A stretch of 64,000 nucleotides of DNA from UBA11986 sp031402435 (GCA_031402435.1 JANNSJ010000058.1:62001-126000), one strand, 5' to 3'. Counted from the first letter of the stretch, positions 1 to 9,490 are shown. Numbers and translations: made by a program. The notes: a model not told the origin generated them from the sequence alone.

Positions 1-279
1 ATCCACGAACCGGTTGCACCATTTTTGAGTTCTTCAGCCGGACTGGGGTATGTTTTTCATTCTGGCGTGAGTCGACAATTGGTAAGCCCATTTGTCCAGT
101 ATGCAACCGCGACCATCTCAGATGCACATTCGAAGGCCGGACTGTGTGCCAGTCTTGGAGGAGGAATTGATGTTGATCTCCTTCCCATCAAATTCACCGT
201 TGAAGCATCCTACAGATCAATCTTTGTTGATGGGGAAGCCCTGACAGGTGCGGTTATTCAATTGGGAGTACTGTTATGA
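1..279 (+). CDS. outer-membrane beta-barrel protein, C-terminal part
   Basis: The reading frame is open from the first base of the window, so this is the 3' end of a gene that starts upstream. About 92 residues are visible. They show alternating hydrophobic and polar residues and glycine-rich turns, and the end (VEASYRS...AVIQLGVLL) looks like a last barrel strand. This fits a small porin-family outer-membrane beta-barrel, but no specific function can be given. Its TGA overlaps the ATG of the next gene by 4 bases (ATGA). The next gene encodes the same sort of protein, so the two are probably cotranscribed. Confidence 0.6.
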   Translation: MHEPVAPFLSSSAGLGYVFHSGVSRQLVSPFVQYATATISDAHSKAGLCASLGGGIDVDLLPIKFTVEASYRSIFVDGEALTGAVIQLGVLL

Positions 280-920
280 TTGCAATGCAGTGCTCTCTCG
301 CAAGGAGAATCCTTTGCTGTTTGGTCTTCTGCCTGTTTTTCACAACCGTTCAGGCGCAGACTGAAGAATCGGTTGGTTATGGTTTTCAAATCGCCGGAGC
401 AAGAATAAATCTTCCTGAATCGGTTCGTTCATTCTACAACAGTCCGGGTTTTGGCTTCGGGGCCCATCTTGACGTTCCACTTTCGCCCTTGGTTTCAATT
501 TCGATTGCAGGCGACTATGGATCGTTCATACTGAACGCTGACGAGTATCGACGTTCTCTTTCTTCTTTCTTCAGTCAAGCTGTTGTCAGTGGAGGAAGGT
601 TAAGTATTTTCTCACTCGTGTGCGCGGCAAAATACCGACCATATGAGTCATCGGTTGTTCCCTACTTGGTTTCGGGGCTGGGCCTTGCGTCACTCAGCGC
701 TTCGGATGTCACCGTCCTGGCCGGTCCACCGTCCGATCCTCGCTCATCACGTGCGAAGAAGGCGAACATCCCCACTGGAACGAAGGGAATTCTGAGTTTC
801 GGTGGTGGCCTTGAGATTGTGATTCCATGGGCCGTATTTGTTGAGGTGAAATACCAACTTGTGTTCACCGAGGGCGAGTCAAGCTCGTTCGTGCCGGTGT
901 CGTTGGGGATTACGTTTTAA
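276..920 (+). CDS. outer-membrane beta-barrel protein
   Basis: Protein of 214 residues. A clear signal peptide occupies residues 1-28, with an Arg-containing start, a Cys/Leu/Val/Phe-rich core and an AQA-type cleavage site. The rest has amphipathic strands with glycine turns (GYGFQIAGARINL near the start; GILSFGGGLEIVIP near residue 170) and ends in a strand with terminal Phe (LGITF), typical of outer-membrane barrels inserted by BamA. The length fits the 8-stranded porin/OmpW-like class. The start is the ATG overlapping the upstream stop. Ligand and role are unknown. The pair with the preceding barrel suggests gene duplication or a shared envelope job. Confidence 0.65.
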   Translation: MIAMQCSLARRILCCLVFCLFFTTVQAQTEESVGYGFQIAGARINLPESVRSFYNSPGFGFGAHLDVPLSPLVSISIAGDYGSFILNADEYRRSLSSFFSQAVVSGGRLSIFSLVCAAKYRPYESSVVPYLVSGLGLASLSASDVTVLAGPPSDPRSSRAKKANIPTGTKGILSFGGGLEIVIPWAVFVEVKYQLVFTEGESSSFVPVSLGITF

Positions 921-1002
921 GATGGCAGAGTGTTTGTCAAATACTGTGTGCTATCTCCATAGTGGCCACGATCCCTGCTGCGAAGATTCAAGGAGGTCTC
1001 AG

Positions 1003-3057
1003 ATGAGAAGAGTAACCATGCTTTTTCTCCTGCTGCTCGTTTCCAATTTGTCTTCAGCTCAAACTCAATTCTGGCAACAAACAAATGGACCACTGGGTGG
1101 ACGAATCAACTGTTTTGCGTTAGGCTCGGATGGCTCAATTCTCGGAGGCACCGAACTATCGGGAGTAGTTCGTTCAACCGACGATGGCAACAGTTGGAAT
1201 CGTACAGGACTCACCAATACCGGGGTGTCATCCGTTGCATCACGTGGACAAAAGATCGTTGCCGCGGCGTCTGGAATCCGCCTTTCAAACAATATGGGGT
1301 CAGACTGGATCCATGCTGGTCGCAGTGATCAAAGTCGTGGGCTACACATCACGTCGGAGGGACACATTTTTATAACGACCGATTCGCCATGTCAATTCTG
1401 CAAAGGAATAGCAAGAACCACGGATGATGGAACAACATGGCTTGCGAGGTATTTCATTTTCAATTCTCTCGTAACGGGTGTTGCTTCGGCAAGCGACAGC
1501 GTCGTTATTGCCGGTGCTCTCTCGGGAATCTGGAGATCAACCGATTACGGTGAATCTTGGGCTCGTATCTCCTCCTTTCGCGTGCAATCAATTAGTGTTT
1601 TCGACGACATCTTCTTCGCCCCGGTCACCGGTGGAGTGTACAGAGGAGTGTATAAATCTACCGACTTAGGCTTGACTTGGACGTATATTAGCGATGGAGT
1701 GCCGATCAATTCGTCATCATACTCGCTCACCATAAACTCAACGGGATACATTGTGGTCTCCGCTGGAAACCTATTATTTCGCTCAACAGATAATGGAACA
1801 ACGTGGCAACCTGCCGGACAACTGGCTGGCGAAATTTACCCGGTGGCTCTCACGAATAACAACACGATCATAGCGGCAGCCGACAACCTGGTATTCAGGA
1901 CGACCGATAACGGCACTTCTTGGTATGAAGCCGTAAATGGTTTGGTATGCACAGTTGTATCCTCGTCTATCATTTCAACGAACGGAGACTACTATGCAGC
2001 AACATTGTCAAACGGCATCTTTCGCTCCACTAACCATGGCAGCGATTGGCAAAAACCTAGCGCGCAAGTTCCATCACCATACGGGGAGTATCGTTTGTGT
2101 GCAGGGAGAAATAACAGCGTTTTCGTGAGCAATGTTCATGACGTCTACCGTACCTCTGACGATGGAGAGTCGTGGACACGCCTGAACATTATGGGCCCCG
2201 ATACCCTACTTACTGACATTGCAACGAACAGATTGGGACATCTCTTTGTTGGTTCATATGGCGTTGGTCGGTCTACCGACAATGGCACCACTTGGTCCAG
2301 GCTTCTTACAAATAGAGTTGTTTCTCACATTTCTATCAATCAATCGAGTGGGTATCTTTATGTAGGCACCACCTATCCGTACACGGTCTTTCGCTCAACA
2401 GACAATGGCGAGTACTGGGAGGAAGTCCTTACGCCCGACACGGAAATTGAGTTTCTACAATCAGCCGAAGACGGTACTGTTCTCGTGAAAACACTGAATA
2501 ATACGTTGTATCGTTCAACCGACAGTGGTGGTGCATGGACTGTAAGCACTTCGCAGTTTTATGTCTCTGCTCTCGTGTCCGACGGCCAAAACAGCCTATA
2601 TGCCGGAACTGACAGCGGGCTTCTAATTTCCCATAATGGAGGCCTAACTTGGAACGAAGCCAATAGTGGACTCTTCAACAGTTTCATATCATCTCTCAGT
2701 ATTGACTCATCGGGGTTTCTAGTTGCGGGAACAAGTGGTGGCGTTTACAGAAGCGTTCAAAGTATAACAAGTGTTCCCGAGCGTAGTCCGCTGGATGCCT
2801 TTTATCTTGCGCAGAACTATCCCAACCCCTGGAATCCAGCGACAACGATTCGATATGGCTTGCCCCATAGTTCATTTGTTACGCTTAGTATTTACAACAC
2901 ACTTGGTCAGCAAGTAGCACAATTGGTACACGAACACCAACAGGAAGGCTACCATGAGGTGAGACTAGACAGCGATGCTTTGGCAAGTGGAATCTATTTC
3001 TACAGAATGCATGCTGGGGGCTATGTCGAGAGCAAAAAGATGGTGGTGTTGCATTGA
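1003..3057 (+). CDS. T9SS-sorted secreted protein with 13 Asp-box repeats
   Basis: Protein of 684 residues. The open frame extends upstream to 859, but the ATG at 1003 has a perfect AGGAGGT at 991-997 and is followed at once by a signal peptide (MRRVTMLFLLLLVS..SSAQ), so it is the chosen start. Residues about 50-600 hold 13 copies of an Asp-box/BNR motif of the form (F/Y)RSTDNGTTW, spaced about 35-50 residues. This predicts a beta-propeller like YCF48 or sortilin domains. The last ~85 residues form a type IX secretion sorting domain (YPNPWNPATT..., then LGQQVAQL, ending SKKMVVLH). It should be exported through the outer membrane and anchored or released. The ligand is unknown; Asp-boxes alone do not show sialidase activity. 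Confidence 0.85.
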   Translation: MRRVTMLFLLLLVSNLSSAQTQFWQQTNGPLGGRINCFALGSDGSILGGTELSGVVRSTDDGNSWNRTGLTNTGVSSVASRGQKIVAAASGIRLSNNMGSDWIHAGRSDQSRGLHITSEGHIFITTDSPCQFCKGIARTTDDGTTWLARYFIFNSLVTGVASASDSVVIAGALSGIWRSTDYGESWARISSFRVQSISVFDDIFFAPVTGGVYRGVYKSTDLGLTWTYISDGVPINSSSYSLTINSTGYIVVSAGNLLFRSTDNGTTWQPAGQLAGEIYPVALTNNNTIIAAADNLVFRTTDNGTSWYEAVNGLVCTVVSSSIISTNGDYYAATLSNGIFRSTNHGSDWQKPSAQVPSPYGEYRLCAGRNNSVFVSNVHDVYRTSDDGESWTRLNIMGPDTLLTDIATNRLGHLFVGSYGVGRSTDNGTTWSRLLTNRVVSHISINQSSGYLYVGTTYPYTVFRSTDNGEYWEEVLTPDTEIEFLQSAEDGTVLVKTLNNTLYRSTDSGGAWTVSTSQFYVSALVSDGQNSLYAGTDSGLLISHNGGLTWNEANSGLFNSFISSLSIDSSGFLVAGTSGGVYRSVQSITSVPERSPLDAFYLAQNYPNPWNPATTIRYGLPHSSFVTLSIYNTLGQQVAQLVHEHQQEGYHEVRLDSDALASGIYFYRMHAGGYVESKKMVVLH

Positions 3058-3118
3058 TTCAAAGATGTTCGCTTAACCTCTTTGAAGGGGAGCGTCAACA
3101 GGAAGAGATCCGCCCTTC

Positions 3119-3147
3119 TTGTTTCGCCAAATGAAAATCCTTATGTT
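3119..3147 (+). promoter_or_regulatory. predicted promoter for tmk-ctp
   Basis: TTGTTT at 3119-3124, 17-base spacer, TATGTT at 3142-3147. It matches the TTGnnn-17-TAnnTT form seen before many other transcription units here. It lies 32 bases before the tmk ATG. Confidence 0.55.
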
Positions 3148-3179
3148 GGACACGACAAACAGAGCAAGAATCGCCCAAC

Positions 3180-3806
3180 ATGTTCATTACATTCGAAGGC
3201 CTCGACTTTAGCGGCAAATCCACGCAGGCCACCATCCTAGTTGAGAAACTGAAAAAGACCTACCCCATCATTCATTTCCTCCGCGAGCCCGGCGGAACAA
3301 AGATCTCCGAAAGCATACGCAACATCCTGCTTGACAAAAAGAACCTCGAAATGACGGAAGCTGCCGAGCTATTCCTCTTCTCGGCTGCACGAGCGCAACT
3401 CGTTATGGATGTCATCGTACCAGCACTACAGAGGAAAGAGATCGTGGTGTGCGACCGGTACTATGATTCCACTACTGCGTACCAAGGGCATGGACGTGGA
3501 ATCGATCTTGAAACGGTGAAGCGTATCAACCGTCTTGCAACGGGTGGAAGAGACCCGGACATTACATTCTTCGTCGATATCCCCGTTGAGGAAATCGAAC
3601 GCCGGAAGAAAAAGGCGGGCATGTCGTTCGACAGGATGGAGAGCTCGGGGAAGGAATTCTATGAGCATGTGCGACATGGCTATCGTGAGATTGTCCGGAG
3701 CGAGTCGCAGCGTTGTGTCACGATCAACGGGATGCTCACCGTAGAGGAGATTGCACGGGACATCTGGCAGCATGTAGAAAAGAAGTTGACAGTCGTACAT
3801 CAATAA
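3180..3806 (+). CDS. tmk: thymidylate kinase
   Basis: Protein of 208 residues, normal for the family. It phosphorylates dTMP to dTDP with ATP in the cytoplasm. The P-loop is GLDFSGKST (residues 7-15), followed by LREPGGTKISE (dTMP binding, DR(E/P)PG type) and CDRYYDSTTAYQGHGRG (the DRY motif and base of the lid, around residue 93). No good Shine-Dalgarno sequence precedes the ATG. It is the first gene after the promoter at 3119 and 17 bases from the next gene, so it is probably cotranscribed with the protease. Confidence 0.95.
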   Translation: MFITFEGLDFSGKSTQATILVEKLKKTYPIIHFLREPGGTKISESIRNILLDKKNLEMTEAAELFLFSAARAQLVMDVIVPALQRKEIVVCDRYYDSTTAYQGHGRGIDLETVKRINRLATGGRDPDITFFVDIPVEEIERRKKKAGMSFDRMESSGKEFYEHVRHGYREIVRSESQRCVTINGMLTVEEIARDIWQHVEKKLTVVHQ

Positions 3807-3823
3807 TCCGAGGGAGAAGATAG

Positions 3824-5494
3824 ATGAAGCGCATACTGGGGAATAGGGTTGTGCGAAACGTTTTCTTGATGAGCATCGGCGCCATCCTGTTCGTTGTGGT
3901 TGTCGGCTTTGTCGGTCCGACGGACAGTGAGTACTTCCTGAAGATCAACAAGGGCATTGATGTCTTCGGGCGGGTGTACAAGGAAATCACGATGAACTAT
4001 GTTGACGAAGTCGATCCCGAAAAATTCATGGAGGCCGGCATCGATGGAATGCTGGGCTCGCTTGATCCGTACACAGTCTACATCGACAAGGAGAATGGCG
4101 ATGAAGTAGAGTTGCTGACGACGGGAAAGTATGGCGGCATCGGCGTTACAATCGGTCAGCGGGATGGCGCAATCCAGGTCATCACTGTGATGGATGGATA
4201 CTCCGCGCAACGACAGGGCATTCTCCCGGGCGATAAGATCCTCGATGTGGATGGCCTCAAAATTTCCAGCAAGAAACCGGATGAAGTCAGGGCGTTGACA
4301 CGGGGCGAGCCCGGAACGGAGACACGCGTGACAATAGAACGGGAGGGGGAGAAGGCGCCTCTCACGTTCACGCTTATCCGCGAAGAGATCCAGCTGAAGA
4401 ATGTAACATATTCGGACCTCTCGCCGCAGGGCATTGGCTACGTACGTCTCGAACGCTTCTCACGTGCAGCATCGGATGAAGTGCGCCAGGCAATTCAAGC
4501 AATGAAACTGAAGGGTGAAGTAAAAGGAATGATTCTTGACTTGCGCGGCAATCCCGGTGGCTTGCTGGAATCTGCCGTTGGCATCGTCAGCAAATTTGTT
4601 CCGCGCGGCAGTCTGATTGTTACAACCAAAGGGCGACGGAACGAAGCAGAGCGACAGTATAATTCTCTTGAAGAGCCCCTGCTTCCCGCGACGCCACTTG
4701 TTGTTCTCACCGACCGGAACAGTGCAAGCGCAAGTGAAATTGTTGCGGGTGCATTGCAGGATCTGGATCGAGCGTTGATTGTTGGCACACGCAGCTTCGG
4801 CAAGGGCCTCGTCCAGACGGTCGTCCCGCTTCCGTATGACTCGCAATTGAAAATCACCACGGCGCGCTACTACACGGCCAGCGGACGCAGCATTCAGGAA
4901 ATCGACTACATGCACAAAGACCGAAACGGTGTATTCGCGACTGTTCCCGACAGCCTGAAGCGCATGTACAAGACTGCCAACGGAAGAAAGGTGTATGAAT
5001 ACGGCGGCATCACCCCGGACTCGACCGTGAAGGAAGATGAGTTCGGTCCAATGATCAAGGAACTGTATCGCCGGTCGATGTTCTTCAAGTTTGCGAACAG
5101 CCACATGGCCGATCACAAGAGCCAGGCATACAACGGCATGACGGATGCAATCCTTTCATCCTTCAAGAAGTATCTGGATGATCAGAAGTTTGATTACCAG
5201 GAGGAAGCAGACGGCAAGGTGAAAGAGATAAAAACGATTGCAGAACGCGCGCATTACAGCAAGGAAGTGCTCGACGATCTCGACCTTCTCAAGACAGCGA
5301 TGGAGAAAGAGAAGTCCCGCGGTTTTGACCGGTACAGAGACCACATTGTGCACGAACTGGATATCGAATTCATGGCGAGGGTAAAGGGCGAGCAGGGAAG
5401 AATTGCAGCGTCATTGAAAGGTGATACACAGTTTGACACGGCTGTTGCTCTCTTGAAGGATCAACGTCAACTTGCCCGCAAGCTGAAAGGATAG
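3824..5494 (+). CDS. S41 family carboxy-terminal processing protease
   Basis: Protein of 556 residues, longer than a minimal CtpA because of a ~200-residue C-terminal extension. An N-terminal transmembrane or signal segment (residues 12-31) is followed by the CTP N-terminal region, a PDZ domain (about 95-180, with GIGVTIG and ILPGDKIL) and the S41 catalytic core. The catalytic Ser lies in NSASASE (299-305) and the Lys base is K327 in SFGKG. It should act in the periplasm, cleaving proteins at C-terminal tails. GGGAGA-type ribosome binding site bases (GGGAG at 3812) precede the ATG. The extension resembles that of Bacteroidota C-terminal processing peptidases; its role is unknown. Confidence 0.92.
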   Translation: MKRILGNRVVRNVFLMSIGAILFVVVVGFVGPTDSEYFLKINKGIDVFGRVYKEITMNYVDEVDPEKFMEAGIDGMLGSLDPYTVYIDKENGDEVELLTTGKYGGIGVTIGQRDGAIQVITVMDGYSAQRQGILPGDKILDVDGLKISSKKPDEVRALTRGEPGTETRVTIEREGEKAPLTFTLIREEIQLKNVTYSDLSPQGIGYVRLERFSRAASDEVRQAIQAMKLKGEVKGMILDLRGNPGGLLESAVGIVSKFVPRGSLIVTTKGRRNEAERQYNSLEEPLLPATPLVVLTDRNSASASEIVAGALQDLDRALIVGTRSFGKGLVQTVVPLPYDSQLKITTARYYTASGRSIQEIDYMHKDRNGVFATVPDSLKRMYKTANGRKVYEYGGITPDSTVKEDEFGPMIKELYRRSMFFKFANSHMADHKSQAYNGMTDAILSSFKKYLDDQKFDYQEEADGKVKEIKTIAERAHYSKEVLDDLDLLKTAMEKEKSRGFDRYRDHIVHELDIEFMARVKGEQGRIAASLKGDTQFDTAVALLKDQRQLARKLKG

Positions 5495-5523
5495 CACGAT
5501 CTCCATTACTTTCAAGAAAGCGC

Positions 5524-6330
5524 ATGCTTGACCCACTGAGCATCCTCCTCTTATTGCTTGCCGGTGGGCTGGCAGGTTTTCTCGCCGGATTTTTCGGCGT
5601 CGGGGGAGGAATTATCCTCGTGCCGATGTTGCTCATTTTCTTCAAGAGCATCGACGTTTCCTCTCTCGTTTCCACGCACCTCGCATTTGGCACAAGTCTG
5701 TTGATTGTCATCTTCGCTTCGCTCACGTCGGCGTATCAGTACACAAAGAACGGCCATGTTGTTTGGAGGGCGGTCATATTCATCGGCATTGCGAGCGTTG
5801 TGGGCGCGACCATTGGAAGCAATATCGCCGGAGAGCTTCAGGGAAAGACACTTCAGAAGATCTTCGCTGCAGTTGTGATCATTGCCGCGATCAGGTTACT
5901 CTCCGAAGGACAAAAGCCGAAGGAAGAACCAAAACCCAACCTGGCTCCACCCGGACTTGCGGGAACCGGTCTTGTTGTCGGACTCGTGTCTTCACTCGCC
6001 GGCGTTGGCGGCGGCGTCTTTGCCATTCCGATGATGTACAACTTCCTGAAGTTCCCACTGAAGAAGGCTCTTGGCACGTCAAGCGCAACAATTGTGATTA
6101 CGGCTCTGGCATCGTCGATCGGATATGTCGTGAAGGGTTGGGACAACACACTACTGCCGGCGTACACGCTCGGATTTGTTGATTACTTCCATTCAATTCC
6201 AATCATCATCGGCACATTACCGGCAGCAAGATTCGGTGCCATCGTTGCCAACAAAACCCACGTGGACAAACTCAGGAAGTACTATGGGGTGTTCCTGATA
6301 GTGATTGCGGCAAAGATGTTTTTCTTCTGA
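5524..6330 (+). CDS. TauE/SafE family membrane exporter
   Basis: Protein of 268 residues with about eight hydrophobic segments arranged as two related halves. The family signature GFFGVGGGIILVPMLL (about residue 22) is echoed in the second half by SSLAGVGGGVFAIPMMYNF. Members of this family move sulfite, sulfoacetate or related anions across the inner membrane. The substrate cannot be read from the sequence, and no sulfur metabolism genes lie nearby. It follows the protease by 29 bases and is probably in the same transcription unit. Confidence 0.88.
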   Translation: MLDPLSILLLLLAGGLAGFLAGFFGVGGGIILVPMLLIFFKSIDVSSLVSTHLAFGTSLLIVIFASLTSAYQYTKNGHVVWRAVIFIGIASVVGATIGSNIAGELQGKTLQKIFAAVVIIAAIRLLSEGQKPKEEPKPNLAPPGLAGTGLVVGLVSSLAGVGGGVFAIPMMYNFLKFPLKKALGTSSATIVITALASSIGYVVKGWDNTLLPAYTLGFVDYFHSIPIIIGTLPAARFGAIVANKTHVDKLRKYYGVFLIVIAAKMFFF

Positions 6331-6346
6331 CTCCTCTTCACCGGAC

Positions 6347-7102
6347 ATGAAACTTCAACTTACACGTGCACTTGTTTTCTTCGATCTTGAAACCACCGGC
6401 ACGGATATCGTTCGCGATCGGGTCATTCAGATCGCTGTTCTTAAACTGCATCCCGACAGTTCAGAAGAAACCCGTACGCGGCTTATCAACCCAGAATGCC
6501 CAATCCCGCCCGATGCCATCGCAATCCACGGCATCTCAGATGCTGACGTCAGTAGTCAACCGCCGTTTAGAACGATTGCCTCGTCTCTCTTCCAATTTTT
6601 CTCAGGATGCGACATTGCCGGGTTCAATTCCAACCGGTTTGACCTGCCGTTGCTTGTTGAAGAGTTTGCCCGATGCGGAATCCAGTTCCCCGAAACCGGT
6701 TGCAAGCTCATCGACGTTCAAACCATCTTCCACAAGAAGGAGGAACGAACACTCTCGGCAGCATACAAGTTCTATTGCGACAAGATGCACAACAACGCCC
6801 ATGATGCAGAAGGTGATGTTCGCGTGACACTCGAAGTCTTCAAACGTCAACTTGAACGGTACGGTGACATCGGTACGACGGTGGATGAACTGCACAACTT
6901 TTGCAATCCACTTGCCGTGGTTGATTTCGCCCGCTATCTGAGCAGAAACGGGAATGATGAGGTAACATTCAACTTTGGAAAGCACAAAGGAAAGCCGATT
7001 CTCCAGGAGATCGACTATGCCCGCTGGATGCTTGAAGGTGAATTCCCCGAGGCAACGAAAATGATATTGCGCGGGCTTCTTGATGGTATTGGCGGGTCAT
7101 GA
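6347..7102 (+). CDS. DnaQ-type 3'-5' exonuclease with C-terminal DUF3820-like module
   Basis: Protein of 251 residues from the ATG at 6347; the frame extends to 6305 inside the upstream gene, but the family start matches MKLQLTRALVFFDLETTG. The Exo I motif FFDLETTG gives the metal ligands D13 and E15; Exo II is in FNSNRFDLPLL; Exo III is HNNAHDAEGDV, an HxxxxxD arrangement. These make a DEDDh nuclease. The last ~45 residues (FNFGKHKGKP...YARWMLEGEF) look like the short module found at the end of many DnaQ-like proteins in this phylum. It may act in proofreading-like or repair trimming of DNA, or on RNA. It overlaps the next gene by 4 bases (ATGA). Confidence 0.85.
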   Translation: MKLQLTRALVFFDLETTGTDIVRDRVIQIAVLKLHPDSSEETRTRLINPECPIPPDAIAIHGISDADVSSQPPFRTIASSLFQFFSGCDIAGFNSNRFDLPLLVEEFARCGIQFPETGCKLIDVQTIFHKKEERTLSAAYKFYCDKMHNNAHDAEGDVRVTLEVFKRQLERYGDIGTTVDELHNFCNPLAVVDFARYLSRNGNDEVTFNFGKHKGKPILQEIDYARWMLEGEFPEATKMILRGLLDGIGGS

Positions 7103-9396
7103 GGAAACCGCTTCATCGCCGGGAGCGATGGTTCCTTATCGTGTTGCTTGTGTTCTCCGTCTGCCTGCGTGTAGTGTTTCTGCTTCAGGTACACGACAAT
7201 CCCTTCTTCAACAATCCCACATCTGACGCATACTACTACGATGCACAGGCGCAATCGATTGCTGCGGGTGATGTTCTTGGCAGGGATGTCTTCTTCCGCG
7301 CGCCGGGGTATCCCTACTGGCTCGGACTCATCTATGCTGCTTTCGGACACAGCTATCTGGCAGTTCACGTTATTCAACATTTGCTTGGTGTAGTTGCGAC
7401 CCTTCTGCTCTACTTGCTTGCGCGCCGATTATTCAATCCAACAGTCGCAGGTGCCGCTGGCGTGCTTATGGCGTTCTACCCCGTGTTGATGTATTTCGAA
7501 GGCCAGTTGCTCTTCGATTGGTTCCTGACGTTCCTGTGTCTGTCGTGGTGTCTACTGCTGTATCACGCCAGAGACAGCTCGACGCTATGGCGCTGGTTTT
7601 TTGTAGGTCTTCTCTATGGAGTCATCTGTGTTACTCGCCCGACGTTTCTGCCGCTTGCTATTCCGCTATTTGGGTATGAGATCTGGAGATGTTTCAAGGT
7701 AGATGGTAAGGGGAAAGCGTTGCGCCTTGGCGGTGTACTGATAGCTGGCATTGCTCTCGCCATTCTTCCGGTAACAATTCGCAACTATGTTGTGGCAAAC
7801 GACGCAGTGCTCATAGCATCGCAGGGGGGCATCAACTTCTATATCGGGAACAATGTTGATGCGGATGGATACACTGCGCGAATCCCCACCGATGCCGGAG
7901 CAAGTTGGGAAATTGCCGAGATGTCATTGTACGTTGAGAAGATGGTCGGACATCGTCAGACTCCTTCCGAGGAATCAAACTTCTGGTATGCAAAAGGGAT
8001 GGAGTTCATCTACCACCATCCGGTACATTTCGGAACGCTTCTCATCAAAAAATTCTACCTCTTCTGGAATGCGATGGAGATTCCGAACAACCTGAACTTC
8101 TACACCTTCTCGCAATACTCGTGGCTTCTTCGTCTATTGCCGGTGGGGTTCTGGTGTGTCGGTCCGCTTGGAGCACTCGGGATGATTGTTGCGTGGAAGG
8201 CCCGTCGCGGGCGCACCATGATTGCGTTCATACTGATGTATTGCGCGGTAATGATAATGTTCTTCGTGTGCGACAGGTATCGGCTTCCCGTTGTGCCGTT
8301 GCTCTGTGCCTTCGCCGGCTACGCATTGGTTGTTTTCTTTGACTGGATGGTACAAAGGGAATATCGACCGATGCTGATTTCTGCAACGGTGTTGGTCTTG
8401 CTTGCTTTGTTCGTCAACAGCAACGCATATCAATTGGAACGGGAGGAGCCCGTCCATCAATTCTACATGCTCGGCCTCATCGAGATGAAACATGAGAACT
8501 ACGCCGCAGCACTCTCACATTTTGAGCAGGCGTCTCGCTACGGCAAACCGATTCGCAATCTGTATCTGCACCTGGGGTTTAGTGAGTTAATGCTCGGAAA
8601 GAAACAGCAAGCACAGGAGAGTTTTCATAAGGAGCTCTCGTATCATCCTGATTCATATGGGGCTCTGGCGAATCTTTCATCTCTTTACCTCGGTGAACGG
8701 TTGCTTGATTCGGCGATTGTGTATGGCAGCAAGGCGATTGTTGTGAGGCCGTTCATGCCTGCCGCGTATATTTCTGTCGGCCAGTCATACTATTTGCGTC
8801 ACAGCCTGGAACAAGCCGAGTCGGTTTTCGCCATAGGCTCAGCGAAGTGCGGCAACGCGTTCCTCTATGGCAACTATCTGCTTGGAGGCATTCACCTCGA
8901 ACGCGGAAATGCAGCGCGTGCAGAAGAGTTCTACCGTTCGATTGTGCAGTCTGCTCAACAAAACAGCGGGGCTTCATATGAGGCGGAGTTCCTGATGCCT
9001 GAGGAAAAGAGAACGGGGATTGATCCGCTCATGTTGCGAGCAAAGGCACTCTACGGACTCGGGCACGTTTTTGCAGCACGGAAACAGGTTGACAGTGCGG
9101 CAGCATATTTTCACATGGCGACTCAACTTTTCCCCGCTCTTGCCGATGCATGGGCAGACCTCGGTGTCGCGTTCCTTCAGTTGCGCCGGTTTGCCGATGC
9201 AGATTCTGCAATGCAGAGGGCATTGAAGCTGCAACCCGAGAATTTCATGTATTGGTACAATTACGGCTCAATGCTCGGCGCAACGCGAAGACTGACCGAA
9301 GCGAGAGAGGCATTCAGCAAAGCACTTGCGCTACAACCAGATTTTGCACCGGCGCAGCGTGATCTCGACTTTGTCAACCTGGCTCTGGGGAAGTAG
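7099..9396 (+). CDS. GT39-like membrane glycosyltransferase fused to TPR repeats
   Basis: Protein of 765 residues. Residues about 12-450 contain ten or so transmembrane segments and the PMT/ArnT-like first loop (TSDAYYYDAQAQSIA, acidic residues around 42-50; then FFRAPGYPYWLG), which in this clan binds polyprenyl-phosphate sugar and acceptor. Residues about 455-765 are tetratricopeptide repeats (for example YAAALSHFEQASRYG, ADAWADLGVAFLQL, EAREAFSKALALQP). It probably transfers a sugar to protein or lipid outside the inner membrane. The architecture resembles eukaryotic TMTC O-mannosyltransferases. Substrate unknown. It starts within the stop of the exonuclease gene. Confidence 0.8.
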   Translation: MRKPLHRRERWFLIVLLVFSVCLRVVFLLQVHDNPFFNNPTSDAYYYDAQAQSIAAGDVLGRDVFFRAPGYPYWLGLIYAAFGHSYLAVHVIQHLLGVVATLLLYLLARRLFNPTVAGAAGVLMAFYPVLMYFEGQLLFDWFLTFLCLSWCLLLYHARDSSTLWRWFFVGLLYGVICVTRPTFLPLAIPLFGYEIWRCFKVDGKGKALRLGGVLIAGIALAILPVTIRNYVVANDAVLIASQGGINFYIGNNVDADGYTARIPTDAGASWEIAEMSLYVEKMVGHRQTPSEESNFWYAKGMEFIYHHPVHFGTLLIKKFYLFWNAMEIPNNLNFYTFSQYSWLLRLLPVGFWCVGPLGALGMIVAWKARRGRTMIAFILMYCAVMIMFFVCDRYRLPVVPLLCAFAGYALVVFFDWMVQREYRPMLISATVLVLLALFVNSNAYQLEREEPVHQFYMLGLIEMKHENYAAALSHFEQASRYGKPIRNLYLHLGFSELMLGKKQQAQESFHKELSYHPDSYGALANLSSLYLGERLLDSAIVYGSKAIVVRPFMPAAYISVGQSYYLRHSLEQAESVFAIGSAKCGNAFLYGNYLLGGIHLERGNAARAEEFYRSIVQSAQQNSGASYEAEFLMPEEKRTGIDPLMLRAKALYGLGHVFAARKQVDSAAAYFHMATQLFPALADAWADLGVAFLQLRRFADADSAMQRALKLQPENFMYWYNYGSMLGATRRLTEAREAFSKALALQPDFAPAQRDLDFVNLALGK

Positions 9397-9405
9397 CTCC
9401 GCGTC

Positions 9406-9434
9406 TTGCAGATGCTACTCCTTATCCGTATGTT
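9406..9434 (+). promoter_or_regulatory. predicted promoter for T9SS gene at 9491
   Basis: TTGCAG at 9406-9411, 17-base spacer, TATGTT at 9429-9434. With the next two bases it reads TATGTTTG, an exact match to the Bacteroidota -7 consensus TAnnTTTG. It stands alone in the 94-base gap before the large T9SS gene. Confidence 0.6.
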
Positions 9435-9490
9435 TGAGATACTATCTCCCTGGCACTCAGATCGTTACATCCATTCACACGTGAGGTTTT

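Noticed and set aside
3058..3086. Hairpin TTCAAAGA...TCTTTGAA after the first T9SS gene as a terminator
   Set aside because: The stem is AT-rich, the loop is 13 bases and no T-run follows, so it is too weak to list.
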